Both the position numbers and the translations under genes were made by a program. Source: Myxococcales bacterium (GTDB lineage Bacteria; Myxococcota_A; Polyangia; Polyangiales; Polyangiaceae). Taken from it: a DNA stretch of 64,000 nucleotides. The stretch covers positions 1 through 64,000 of the forward strand of contig SXNL01000007.1 of NCBI GenBank assembly GCA_005777185.1, in the 5' to 3' direction. Positions 7,342 through 15,618 of this stretch are shown one piece after another (the stretch's first letter is position 1; each line of letters opens with the position of its first letter). The notes below the pieces were generated by a model. The model did no database searches and was not told the DNA's origin. It worked only from the letters and a program-made list of their open reading frames with translations.

Positions 7342-7623
7342 ATGGCGACCAGCGGTAGTCACAGTCACGGGCCTCCGCCCCTGCCCGAGCCGAGGACGCC
7401 CGCCTGGCTCACGGCGCTGGGCGGCCTCCTCTTCGTGGGCGTGGCCGTCTGCTGGGCCTCACGTCCGACGGAGCCGGGCGCGACGGAGACGAAGGCGACC
7501 ACGGGCACGGCCACCGCCACCGCCACCGCGCTGCCCGCGGGCAACGCGTCCGCCCCGCCTCCCCCGGCCGGCGCCGCGAGCGCCCTGCAGCGCGCGCTCC
7601 ACCCGCGCCGCCCCGCGCACTGA
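7342..7623 (+). CDS. Small one-helix membrane protein
   Basis: A 93-residue protein with one membrane helix (WLTALGGLLFVGVAVCWA, about 23-40), an N-terminal Ser/His/Pro segment (MATSGSHSHGPPPLPEP) and a low-complexity Thr/Ala/Pro tail (TATATATALPAGNASAPPPP). I do not recognise a family. It ends 7 bp before argC and may share the arginine operon transcript. The N-terminal HSHG is an alternating-histidine motif of the sort methylated by METTL9-type enzymes in animals; one such enzyme is encoded at 53213, but any link is speculation. Confidence 0.55.
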   Translation: MATSGSHSHGPPPLPEPRTPAWLTALGGLLFVGVAVCWASRPTEPGATETKATTGTATATATALPAGNASAPPPPAGAASALQRALHPRRPAH

Positions 7624-7630
7624 GCCGATC

Positions 7631-8608
7631 TTGTCCACGGAGCGCGTCCGCGTCGGGGTCGTCGGTGCCTCGGGCTACTCCGGGACGCTCGCCGCGCGCA
7701 TCCTCGCGCGTCACCCGCGGTTCGAACTCGCGTTCGCCACCTCGGATCTCCGCCGCGGCCGACCCCTGGCGCACCTCGGCATCCGCGGCGCCGGCGTCCT
7801 CGTCGCGAACGGCGAGGCTTGCGATCGCGCGTCGGACTGCGGCGCCGTCGTGCTCGCGACGCCACCCGAGGTGTCGCAGAAGCTCGCTCCGGAGCTGCGC
7901 CGCCGCCACTCGGCGGTCGTCGTCTGCGATCTATCGAACGCTTTCCGGCTCGGCGACGAGGCGCACTACGGCCTGCCCGAGCTCTTCGGCCGCCCCGTGA
8001 GCATGCTCGTGGCCAACCCCGGGTGCTACCCGACGGCCACGCTGTGCCTGCTCGCGCCGCTCGTGGCGTCGGGCCTCGTCGAGCCCGAGATCGCCGTCGA
8101 CGCCAAGAGCGGCACGACGGGCGCTGGCCGCCAGGCGAAGGAGGAGCACTCCTTCGCCGAGGTGGACGAGAACCTGCGCGCGTACAAGATCCACAACCAC
8201 CAGCACGAGCCCGAGATCGCCGCTCACCTCGCGCGCCGTGGGGGCACGGGCGTCGAGATCACGTTCGTGCCGCACCTCTTGCCCGTGCGGCGCGGCATCC
8301 TCATCACCGCCTACGCGCGCCTCCGCGCGGGGATCCCGGTGGCCGCGCCCGAGGAGGCGTTACGTGCATTCTACAAGGACTCGCGCTTCGTGCGCGTCGT
8401 GGCGCCACACGAGGTGTCGCTCGCGGAGGTCGTGGGCACGAACGACGTCGCGGTCGCGGTGTCGGTCCGCGGTCGGAGCGTGGTGGGCCTCGCCAGCATC
8501 GACAACCTGCTCAAGGGTGCGTCCGGCCAGGCCGTGCAGAACCTGAACCTCGCCTTCGGTCTCGCCGAGGACGCGGGCCTCGATCACCTCGAGCGGAGCG
8601 CCCCGTGA
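7631..8608 (+). CDS. argC: N-acetyl-gamma-glutamyl-phosphate reductase
   Basis: A 325-residue enzyme for the third step of arginine synthesis: NADPH-dependent reduction of N-acetylglutamyl phosphate to the semialdehyde. The N-terminal Rossmann motif is VGVVGASGYSG, the catalytic Cys lies in VANPGCYPTAT near residue 132, and the substrate region KSGTTGAGRQAKEE follows, with the late HxPHLLPV-like motif FVPHLLPVRRGI. Length is normal. It uses a TTG start at 7631. Its stop overlaps the GTG start of the argJ/argB fusion by 4 bp, so the genes form an operon. Confidence 0.95.
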   Translation: MSTERVRVGVVGASGYSGTLAARILARHPRFELAFATSDLRRGRPLAHLGIRGAGVLVANGEACDRASDCGAVVLATPPEVSQKLAPELRRRHSAVVVCDLSNAFRLGDEAHYGLPELFGRPVSMLVANPGCYPTATLCLLAPLVASGLVEPEIAVDAKSGTTGAGRQAKEEHSFAEVDENLRAYKIHNHQHEPEIAAHLARRGGTGVEITFVPHLLPVRRGILITAYARLRAGIPVAAPEEALRAFYKDSRFVRVVAPHEVSLAEVVGTNDVAVAVSVRGRSVVGLASIDNLLKGASGQAVQNLNLAFGLAEDAGLDHLERSAP

Positions 8609-10695
8609 GGGTGCCGAAGGGCTTCTCGTTCGCGGGGATCAACGCGGGCATCAAGGCGTCGCGCAGGGACGTGGCGCTCGTGTACAGCGAGGTCCCCGCC
8701 ACCGCCGCCGGCGTCGTGACCGTGAACAAGGCCCAGGCCGCACCGATCACCGACGCCCGGCAGAGGCTCCCCGGCACGGGCTTCCGCGCGATCTTCGCGA
8801 ACAGCGGCAACGCGAACGCCCTCACCGGCCCCGCCGGGATGGAGGACGTCCGCGCCATACGCGCACGACTCGGGCGCGCGCTCGGCATCGACGAGGGAGC
8901 GGTGCTCACGGCGTCCACGGGCGTCATCGGCGTACCGCTGCCGATGCCGAAGCTCCTCGCCGCGTGCGACGCCGTCGCCAAGGCGCGGAGCGAGCACATC
9001 ATGGCCGCCGCCGAGGCCATCATGACGACCGACACGCGCGTCAAGCTCACGAGCCGCGTGCTGCAGGTGGGCGGCGTCCCCGTCACGATCGCGGCGATGG
9101 CGAAGGGGTCGGGGATGATCGCGCCCCAGCTCGCCACGATGCTCGCGTTCGTCGTGACCGACGCCTCCGTGGACCCCAAGACGCTCCAGGGCATGCTCGC
9201 TCGCGCGACCGCGCAGAGCTTCGACAACCTCACCGTCGACGGTGACATGAGCACCAACGACGCGGTGTTCTGCCTGGCCAACGGCGCCGCGGGCGCGCCC
9301 CCCCTCCGCGACAAGGGTGAGCTCGCGAGCTTCGAGGCGCACCTCGTGTCGGTCTGCGTGGAGCTCGCCCGCGCGATCGCGGAGGACGGCGAGGGCGCGA
9401 CGAAGCTCGTCGAGGTCACCGTCACGGGACTCGAGGATCGCGCCGTGGCGGAGGATCTCGCCCGTTCCATCGCCGGCTCCAGCCTCGTGAAGGCCGCGAT
9501 CTTCGGCGCCGATCCGAACTGGGGCCGCGTGCTCGCCACCGTGGGCGCGCGCGCCGGATCGCGAGGCTTCGCGGTGGACCCGTTCGGCGCCACGGTCGAG
9601 ATCCAGGGTGTCACCGTGTACGCGAACGGCGGCCCCGCGCCCCACGAACCGGGACAGCTCCGCGCGAAGATGAAGGAGCCCACCGTGGCCATCCAGGTCC
9701 GGCTCGGTCCCGCCGACACGCGCGCCGTCGCGTGGGGGTGCGATCTCTCGTACGACTACGTCAAGATCAACGCCGATTACACGTCGCTCACGAGCGCCGC
9801 ACCCGACGGCACCGTGACGAAGGACGACCGGCTGGGAAACTACAGCCCCTCGTTCAAGCGGGCGCTCCTCGTCGAGGCCCTGTCGTACATCTCCCGGTTC
9901 AAGGGCAAGCGCACCGTCATCAAGTACGGGGGCGCGGCGATGATCAAGGAGGGGCTCAAGGCGAGCTTCGCGAACGACGTGAACCTGCTGCGCTCGGCAG
10001 GCCTCCTCCCGATCGTCGTGCACGGCGGCGGTCCGGAGATCTCTCGAACGCTCGAGAAGCTCGGCAGCGGGAAGAGCGAGTTCATCGACGGCGTGCGCGT
10101 CACCGACGCCGCCGACGTCAAGGTCGTCGAGATGGTGCTCACCGGAAAGGTGAACACCGAGATCGTCTCCTTGCTCAACCAGCTCTCGTGCCACGCGGTG
10201 GGCCTCTCGGGGAAGGACGCGGGCCTCCTGCGCGCGCGGAAGCTCCTGGCGAAGGACGGCCGCGACCTCGGGAGAGTCGGCGAGATCACGCAGGTGAACC
10301 ACGAGCTGGTCGAGGTGCTGCTCGAGAAGAGCTACCTCCCGGTCATCTCCCCCGTCGGCCTCGGCGAGGACGGCGAGGGTTACAACATCAACGCCGACAC
10401 GGCGGCCGCCGAGATCGCGATCGCGCTCCAGGCCGAGAAGCTCATCTACCTCACCGACGTGCCGGGCCTCCTCGACGGTGACGACCTCGTGAGCGAGATC
10501 ACCGTGCCCGAGCTCGAGGCGAAGCTCGCGACGGGCGCCATCAAGGGCGGGATGGCCGCCAAGATCGAGAGTGTCCTCCGGGCCTTGCGCGGGGGCGTGC
10601 GGAGCGTACACATCGTGGATGGGCGCACCCCGCACAGCCTCGTCGCCGAGCTCTTCACGGACAGGGGCATCGGCACCCTGATCAAGAGCGAGTGA
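8605..10695 (+). CDS. argJ/argB: ArgJ-ArgB fusion: glutamate N-acetyltransferase / acetylglutamate kinase
   Basis: One uninterrupted 696-residue frame. Residues 1 to ~393 are ArgJ, which transfers acetyl groups from acetylornithine to glutamate. It shows the autocleavage site MAKGSGMIAPQLATML (nucleophile Thr), ANSGNANALTG, NLTVDGDMSTND, and the family end DYVKINADYTS. No stop follows: a ~20-residue linker leads into ArgB, which phosphorylates acetylglutamate. ArgB shows VIKYGGAAM, VVHGGGPEIS, GLSGKDAGL, YNINADTAAAEIA and GGMAAKIESVL. Both halves are full length (ArgB about 290 residues). An in-frame GTG at 9814 could also start ArgB alone, though I see no ribosome site before it. GTG start at 8605 overlaps the argC stop. 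VIKYGGAAM has Ala where many ArgB proteins have Asn. Confidence 0.93.
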   Translation: MRVPKGFSFAGINAGIKASRRDVALVYSEVPATAAGVVTVNKAQAAPITDARQRLPGTGFRAIFANSGNANALTGPAGMEDVRAIRARLGRALGIDEGAVLTASTGVIGVPLPMPKLLAACDAVAKARSEHIMAAAEAIMTTDTRVKLTSRVLQVGGVPVTIAAMAKGSGMIAPQLATMLAFVVTDASVDPKTLQGMLARATAQSFDNLTVDGDMSTNDAVFCLANGAAGAPPLRDKGELASFEAHLVSVCVELARAIAEDGEGATKLVEVTVTGLEDRAVAEDLARSIAGSSLVKAAIFGADPNWGRVLATVGARAGSRGFAVDPFGATVEIQGVTVYANGGPAPHEPGQLRAKMKEPTVAIQVRLGPADTRAVAWGCDLSYDYVKINADYTSLTSAAPDGTVTKDDRLGNYSPSFKRALLVEALSYISRFKGKRTVIKYGGAAMIKEGLKASFANDVNLLRSAGLLPIVVHGGGPEISRTLEKLGSGKSEFIDGVRVTDAADVKVVEMVLTGKVNTEIVSLLNQLSCHAVGLSGKDAGLLRARKLLAKDGRDLGRVGEITQVNHELVEVLLEKSYLPVISPVGLGEDGEGYNINADTAAAEIAIALQAEKLIYLTDVPGLLDGDDLVSEITVPELEAKLATGAIKGGMAAKIESVLRALRGGVRSVHIVDGRTPHSLVAELFTDRGIGTLIKSE

Positions 10696-10698
10696 CCG

Positions 10699-12198
10699 AT
10701 GAGGAAGGCCGAGGAGATCCCCCCCTGCTGCGAGGGCCACGACGGACAGGAGAGCATCGCGCGCACGAACGCGACCGGGACGACGCCCATGCTGCCGGTC
10801 CTCGCGAGCTGGTCGTCGTCCTTCGTCGACGATCTCGCGCTCGCGCGTGAGGATCTCCTGGGGAGCCTCGCCCACGTGACGATGCTCGGCGCGGTGGGCC
10901 TCCTGACGCCGGGGGACTGCGCGCGACTCCGCGACGCCCTGTTCGACATGCTCGACCGCGCCGATCGCGACGAGCTCCACCTCCCACCCGGCGAGGAGGA
11001 CGTCCACATGGCCATCGAGGGCGAGCTGACGCGGGCCCTCGGCGACGTGGGCAAGCGCGTGCACACGGCGCGCTCGCGAAACGATCAGGTGTCGACTGCC
11101 CTCCGCCTGCACGTGCGCGATCGCTGCGCCGCCATGCTGCGCGAGGTCGCCGCGCTCCTCGCCGATCTCGCGCAGTGGGCCGACGAGGAGACGGCGATCG
11201 TCCCCGCGTTCACGCACCGGCAACGCGCGCAGCCCGTGTCGGCGCGGTTCCTCCTCGTCGCGTGGGCGATGCCCATCGCGCGGGCGGGCGAGGCCCTGCG
11301 CTTCGCGCTGACCCAGATGTCCGCGTGCCCGCTGGGATCGGGGGCGTGCTCGGGCACGTCGCTGCCGATCGACCGCGCTCTCACGGCGCGCCTCCTCCGC
11401 TTCGACGCGCCCACCGTCAACGCGCTCGACACCGTCGGCGACCGCGATTTCGAGCTCGACTTCGCATGGGCGGGCGCGCGGGTGCTCCTCGCGCTGTCGC
11501 GGCTCGCGGCCGACGTGATCGACTTCTCGTCGCAGGAGTTCGGGTACGTCCGACTGGGCGACGCGATCAGCGCGGGGTCGTCGATGATGCCGCAGAAGAA
11601 GAACCCGGACATCTTCGAGCTCGTCCGGGGTAAGAGCGCGCTCGGCGTCGCGAACCTCGTCCACCTGCTCACGCTCGTGAAGGGGCTGCCCACGGGGTAC
11701 AACCGCGATCTGCAGGACGACCGGCGGGCGGTGCTCGGCACCGCGCCGCTCGTGCTGGGCGCCCTCGGGGCCGTGCGCGCGGCGATCCCCCACCTCTCGT
11801 TCGACGACGCCCGCTGCCGGGCGGGGCTCGCGGACGGCGCGACGCAGGCGACCGATCTCGCGGAGGCGCTGGTGAAGCGGGGCGTTCCCTTCCGTGAGGC
11901 GTACCGCGCCGTCGGTGCCGTCGTACGGGCGGCACGTGACGGTGGGACAACGCTCGCGACCGTGGGCGCCGTTCGCGCCCGCGAGGCGCACCCGGGGCTC
12001 GACGACGAGGCCCTCGGTGTGCTCGTCCCGGAGCGCGCCGTCGAGGCCAAGCGCAGCACCGGAGGCACGAGCTCCGAGGTGACGGGCACGCAGGTCGGAC
12101 ACCTGCGCGCGGTGGCGCACGAGCTCTCGTTCGCCGCACAGGAAGTGCCCAGCCTGGCTGCGCTCGCGGCCGGGCTTCGGGAGGAGGGAGTTCCATGA
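10699..12198 (+). CDS. argH: Argininosuccinate lyase
   Basis: A 499-residue enzyme of the fumarase/aspartase superfamily that splits argininosuccinate into arginine and fumarate, the last step of the pathway. Visible motifs: HTARSRNDQVST, FTHRQRAQPVS (usually THxQ-A-QP), the superfamily signature AGSSMMPQKKNPD near residue 298, and TGYNRDLQDDR. The first ~30 residues (MRKAEEIPPCCEGH...) are longer than usual; a later start is possible. It follows the argJ/argB stop by 3 bp and overlaps the argF start by 4 bp. Confidence 0.94.
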   Translation: MRKAEEIPPCCEGHDGQESIARTNATGTTPMLPVLASWSSSFVDDLALAREDLLGSLAHVTMLGAVGLLTPGDCARLRDALFDMLDRADRDELHLPPGEEDVHMAIEGELTRALGDVGKRVHTARSRNDQVSTALRLHVRDRCAAMLREVAALLADLAQWADEETAIVPAFTHRQRAQPVSARFLLVAWAMPIARAGEALRFALTQMSACPLGSGACSGTSLPIDRALTARLLRFDAPTVNALDTVGDRDFELDFAWAGARVLLALSRLAADVIDFSSQEFGYVRLGDAISAGSSMMPQKKNPDIFELVRGKSALGVANLVHLLTLVKGLPTGYNRDLQDDRRAVLGTAPLVLGALGAVRAAIPHLSFDDARCRAGLADGATQATDLAEALVKRGVPFREAYRAVGAVVRAARDGGTTLATVGAVRAREAHPGLDDEALGVLVPERAVEAKRSTGGTSSEVTGTQVGHLRAVAHELSFAAQEVPSLAALAAGLREEGVP

Positions 12199-13118
12199 GC
12201 AAGCGCGATTTCCTGAGGCTCACCGATCTCTCGCTCGCGGAGTGCAGCGAGGTGTACGGGCTCGCGACCGTCGTCAAGCGCGACCCCCGCGGCGAACGCA
12301 AGCGCGCGCTGGACGGACGGTCGGTCGCGATCGTCCTCGAGAAGGCGAGCACGCGCACGCGCGCCTCGTTCGAGGTGGGGGTCTCCCAGCTGGGCGGACA
12401 CCCGGTCGTCATCTCGCTCGAGGGGAGCCAGCTGGCGCGGGGGGAGCCCGTCGCCGACACGGCGCGGGTCCTCGAGCGCTACTGCGACGCGATCGTGTAC
12501 CGCACGTCGAGCTCCGATCGCATGACGGAGATGGCGACCGCGCGCGTGCCCGTGATCAACGCGCTCACCGACACCGGACACCCGGTGCAGGTGCTTTGCG
12601 ACGTCTTCACGATGGAGGAGGTCCTCGCCGCGAACGGCAAGGGACCGCGACTCCGCGGCCGCAAGGTCGCGTTCGTGGGCGACGGCTCGGGAAACATGGC
12701 CCGGTCCATGATCGAGGCCGCCCGCCTGTTCGAATTCCAGCTGCACCTCTGCGCGCCGCCGGGCTTCCGGCCGCCGGCGTACGAGGTCGCGAAGGCCGCC
12801 GAGCTCGTGGTCCTCCACGACGATCCCAGGAAGGCCCTGCGGGACGTGTCCTTCGTCCACACCGACGTGTGGGCGAGCATGGGACAGGAGGGCGAGGCCG
12901 AGACGCGGCGCAAGGCCTTCGCCGGGTTCACGCTGGACGCTCGGCTCCTCTCGGCCGCCCCACCGGACGCCTGGGTGATGCACTGCCTTCCCGCGCACCG
13001 GGGGGAGGAGATCGACGACGCGACGCTGGAGGGTCCCCGCTCGATCGTGTGGCAGCAAGCGGAGAACCGCCTGCACGTGCAGAAGGCGCTGCTCCTCTTC
13101 CTCCTCGGCCTTGCGTGA
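12195..13118 (+). CDS. argF: Ornithine carbamoyltransferase
   Basis: A 307-residue transcarbamylase that makes citrulline from ornithine and carbamoyl phosphate. The phosphate-binding loop is EKASTRTRASFEVG, the carbamoyl-phosphate motif reads TDTGHPVQVLCDVFTM, the ornithine-side motif is DVWASMGQE, and the catalytic motif is MHCLPAHRGEE. The HPVQ sequence differs from the HPCQ or HPTQ of most family members, and LCD replaces LAD. The ATG at 12195 sits in the argH stop (ATGA). Last gene of the cluster; argD and argG are not in this window. Confidence 0.92.
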   Translation: MSKRDFLRLTDLSLAECSEVYGLATVVKRDPRGERKRALDGRSVAIVLEKASTRTRASFEVGVSQLGGHPVVISLEGSQLARGEPVADTARVLERYCDAIVYRTSSSDRMTEMATARVPVINALTDTGHPVQVLCDVFTMEEVLAANGKGPRLRGRKVAFVGDGSGNMARSMIEAARLFEFQLHLCAPPGFRPPAYEVAKAAELVVLHDDPRKALRDVSFVHTDVWASMGQEGEAETRRKAFAGFTLDARLLSAAPPDAWVMHCLPAHRGEEIDDATLEGPRSIVWQQAENRLHVQKALLLFLLGLA

Positions 13119-13217
13119 GTCACCGCGGGGAGCTCGCCGGGGCCCTCTCCGCCTCCGCGTACCCGCTTGAGACTGAACGCCTGGCGCCCTCCCGCCCGAG
13201 CTGGCACGACGTGTGTT

Positions 13218-13718
13218 ATGCTTGGTGCTCGAGTGGCCAAAGATCGACCTACACCCGCGGTGGGGGAGGTTCAGGACTCCTCGAAGAGCACCAACCCGAC
13301 CATCATCCCTCCGTACGACGTGGAGGGCTACGCGCGGGCGGAGGCCATGCGCGAGAAGGTCAGTACGCTCACCGACGAGGAGGAGCTCGAGTTCGCGCGC
13401 CAGCAGTCGATGAAGGGATCGGTCGCCCCGCCCGCCCCGCGGGGCGAGATCGCGGAACCGTCGGGGGAGATGGTCGTGGAGGGCGATCCTGTGGCGATCC
13501 TCGGCTCCCTCGAGCAGATCCCGCGCCTCGCCGTCACGACCGACGAGCTCTTCGATCTGCACCTCGATCACCACATGGGGTTCATCCTCACGCTGATCGA
13601 TGGGGTCCTCGACTTCGAGACGATCGTGGACGTGTGCGGCATGCCTCGCCACGAGGCGATCCGCGTGCTCGCGATGCTGGTACGTCGTCGCGTCATCACG
13701 GCCCGCCTCCCCCGCTGA
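13218..13718 (+). CDS. Uncharacterised protein with C-terminal winged-helix-like domain
   Basis: A 166-residue soluble protein with no signal peptide. The N-terminal half is charged and probably disordered (TIIPPYDVEGYARAEAMREK, EEELEFARQQSM). The last ~70 residues (DHHMGFILTLIDGVLDFETI then VDVCGMPRHEAIRVLAMLV) look like a small winged-helix or helical domain that ends with a basic strand. The pattern of IDG followed by a two-helix unit is also seen at the N-terminus of the protein at 38040. I do not recognise a named family. It ends 4 bp before the Lgt-like gene. The ATG at 13218 is one of several possible starts; the frame opens at 13167. Confidence 0.6.
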   Translation: MLGARVAKDRPTPAVGEVQDSSKSTNPTIIPPYDVEGYARAEAMREKVSTLTDEEELEFARQQSMKGSVAPPAPRGEIAEPSGEMVVEGDPVAILGSLEQIPRLAVTTDELFDLHLDHHMGFILTLIDGVLDFETIVDVCGMPRHEAIRVLAMLVRRRVITARLPR

Positions 13719-13722
13719 CGCG

Positions 13723-14523
13723 ATGAGGCCGCGCGTCGTCGGGCTCCTCGAGCCGTGGCTGGGCGTGCTCGCACGCCACGTGGTTCCCGGGTACGCGGCC
13801 ATGCTGGGCCTCGCCTGTCTCGTGGGCACACTCGTCGTGGTCGATGAGACCGGGCGCGCCGGGTTCGCGCGCTCGCTCGCGCTGCGCGCCATGCTGGCCG
13901 CCTACGTGATGGGGCTCGCCGGGGCCGGGACGATCCCGCTCGTCCAGGGCGCGATCCGGTGGTGGGCGACGGGGAGCGCGGCGGGCGGCGCCGGGTTCGC
14001 CGCGTATGGCGGCATCCTCGGCGGGCTCGCGGGCACGGCGGTCGTGGTCTGGCGCGCGAGGGCGCCGGTCCTGCCGTTCCTCGACGCCGGCGTCCCGGCG
14101 ATCGGCGTGGGCTACTTCATCGCGCGCATGGGGTGCTTTCTCGCCGGCTGCGACTACGGCAAGCCCACCGCGCTTCCGTTCGCAGTCGTCTTCCCGCGGG
14201 ACAGTCACGCGTGGCGCGATCACGTCGCGCGCGGCTGGATCTCCGCGGAGACGCCGCTGTCCCTGCCGGTGCATCCGACGCAGCTCTACATGGCCCTGTG
14301 CGGGCTCGCCCTCTACCTCTTGACCAGGAAGATGTCCGTGGGCGCGGGGGCTCGCTTCGCCGCGTTCATGGCTGGCTACGCCGTGCTGCGCTTCCTGGTC
14401 GAGCTCCTGCGCGGCGATGCTTCGCGGGGATCGGCGCTCGGGCTGTCGACGTCCCAGCTCATCGCGCTCGCGGTGGTCGCGACGCTCGCGGTGTGGCGCG
14501 TGCGTGTACACGGCGCGCGTTAG
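13723..14523 (+). CDS. lgt: Prolipoprotein diacylglyceryl transferase-like membrane protein
   Basis: A 266-residue polytopic protein with about seven membrane helices. Lgt hallmarks are visible in order: FAAYGGILGGLAG, ARMGCFLAGCDYG with its Arg, HPTQLYMALCG, and RFLVELLRGD near the C-terminus with the second conserved Arg. Lgt attaches diacylglycerol to the lipobox Cys of prelipoproteins, the first step of their maturation. The many lipoproteins in this window fit the need for such an enzyme. The family signature near GCFLAGCDYG differs from the classical GRxGNFxN form, so it may be a paralogue. It starts 4 bp after the preceding gene. Confidence 0.78.
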   Translation: MRPRVVGLLEPWLGVLARHVVPGYAAMLGLACLVGTLVVVDETGRAGFARSLALRAMLAAYVMGLAGAGTIPLVQGAIRWWATGSAAGGAGFAAYGGILGGLAGTAVVVWRARAPVLPFLDAGVPAIGVGYFIARMGCFLAGCDYGKPTALPFAVVFPRDSHAWRDHVARGWISAETPLSLPVHPTQLYMALCGLALYLLTRKMSVGAGARFAAFMAGYAVLRFLVELLRGDASRGSALGLSTSQLIALAVVATLAVWRVRVHGAR

Positions 14524-14540
14524 GTGTAACCTCGCGATCG

Positions 14541-15038
14541 ATGGAGGCCACGCGGCACGACGCCGTCGAGCGACGTCTGGCGCGCGCGATCCCGCCCACC
14601 GCGGTCGGGGCCGCGCTCGCGTTCGGCGGGATGGTCTGGGCCATGGGGCCCCCGCAGGGAATGCCGCCTGGCTGGGGGCCGCCTCAGGGCCCGCCGCCTG
14701 GCTGGGGGCCGCCGCAGGGCCCGATGCGGGCTGGCCCCCCCGGTCCACCCCCCGCCCCGCCGCCGCCCACGATGTGCGTGAGCTGCGAGCCGCGTTGCGA
14801 CGCCTGCGTCGCGGACACGGCGTGTACGCTGTGCGAGAGCGCGGATCTCTGCGCGTCGTGCGTCGAGTGCGTCGGATCCCTCGACGGTTGCAGCGGCATC
14901 GACTGCAGCCCCGCGAGGGCCAGGGCCAGCGCCAGCGCGGGCTCCTCGGCGCTGTGGCTGCTCGCCCCGATCGCCGTGCTCGTGGCGTGGCGGAGACGCG
15001 CGCTCCGGGTAGAAAACGATGTTATTTCAAGCACATAG
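14541..15038 (+). CDS. Pro/Gly-repeat, Cys-rich membrane protein with MYXO-CTERM-like tail
   Basis: A 165-residue protein. An N-terminal hydrophobic segment (AVGAALAFGGMVWAMG) is followed by imperfect repeats of PPGWGPPQGP, then a domain with a dozen cysteines in CxxC pairs (CVSCEPRCDACVADTACTLC). It ends in a Ser/Ala spacer, one hydrophobic helix and a basic cluster (ALWLLAPIAVLVAWRRRA). That last arrangement resembles the MYXO-CTERM surface-sorting tail of myxobacteria. It is probably exported and processed at both ends. Function unknown. It follows the Lgt-like gene by 17 bp. Confidence 0.65.
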   Translation: MEATRHDAVERRLARAIPPTAVGAALAFGGMVWAMGPPQGMPPGWGPPQGPPPGWGPPQGPMRAGPPGPPPAPPPPTMCVSCEPRCDACVADTACTLCESADLCASCVECVGSLDGCSGIDCSPARARASASAGSSALWLLAPIAVLVAWRRRALRVENDVISST

Positions 15039-15115
15039 ATATTACGTTTCCAGCGACGCGAAAAAATTTGCCCGCCGCGGGTTGCCGACCGGCACCTGGC
15101 TGGTACGGAGAACGG

Positions 15116-15550
15116 ATGGCGGCAGCGCTCGAGCTCGAGATCGACATCGAGGAGGTGGATCCCCTCGACGAGAAGGACTGGATGGTGTGGACGAAGGGCG
15201 GCGATCCGGTCGGCCCGGTCTCGGCCACCCAGATCGCGCGCGGCATTCGCGCCGGCCGGGTTCCGAGCGACGCGCGCGTCCAGCGGAAGGGGGACGTGTT
15301 CTGGAGCGACGTCCTCGCACAGCGCGACGTCATCGCAGCCCTCAAGGTGGTCGCGCCGGCTCCGGCCACGAAGTGGTTCGTCTGGGCCGAGGGCGGGCAG
15401 GTCGTCGGCCCGGTGACCGCGTCGCAGATCGCCCGCGGCGTGCGCGCGGGCCTCGTGCCTTCGGACTCGCAAGTGCAGCGCGTGGGCGGTTCGGGGTGGG
15501 CCGAGATGCTCGACGAGCGCGAGATCATCGACGCGCTCAAGTCCGCCTGA
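15116..15550 (+). CDS. Tandem GYF_2-like (DUF4339-type) domain protein
   Basis: A 144-residue soluble protein made almost entirely of two ~60-residue repeats. Each has W-x-V-W at the start, then GPV, a helix (ATQIARGIRAGRVPSD or ASQIARGVRAGLVPSD), a VQR strand and a final W. This is the pattern of GYF_2 domains, which in other proteins bind proline-rich segments. Here the domains stand alone, and the gene next door encodes a Pro-rich PPGWGPPQG repeat protein, a conceivable partner. The start is supported by GGAGAACGG before ATG at 15116. The 77 bp upstream is unusually A/T-rich for this genome and may hold the promoter. Confidence 0.75.
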   Translation: MAAALELEIDIEEVDPLDEKDWMVWTKGGDPVGPVSATQIARGIRAGRVPSDARVQRKGDVFWSDVLAQRDVIAALKVVAPAPATKWFVWAEGGQVVGPVTASQIARGVRAGLVPSDSQVQRVGGSGWAEMLDEREIIDALKSA

Positions 15551-15618
15551 TCCCACCAGACCTCTGGATGGCTCGGGCGTGGAGTCAGGGCCGGGCCCTC
15601 GCGCAAGCGAGAGGAGCC

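Noticed and set aside
9814-10695. ArgB as an independent gene only
   Set aside because: The frame continues from ArgJ with no stop and the GTG at 9814 has no ribosome site; kept as a possible secondary start inside the fusion.
8584-12120. Minus-strand ORF of 1178 residues across the arginine operon
   Set aside because: Low-complexity Arg/Ala/Gly-rich translation opposite well-conserved argC-argH genes; a shadow of GC-rich codons.
11085-13892. Minus-strand ORF of 935 residues over argH and argF
   Set aside because: Shadow of argH/argF on the opposite strand; no recognisable protein sequence.
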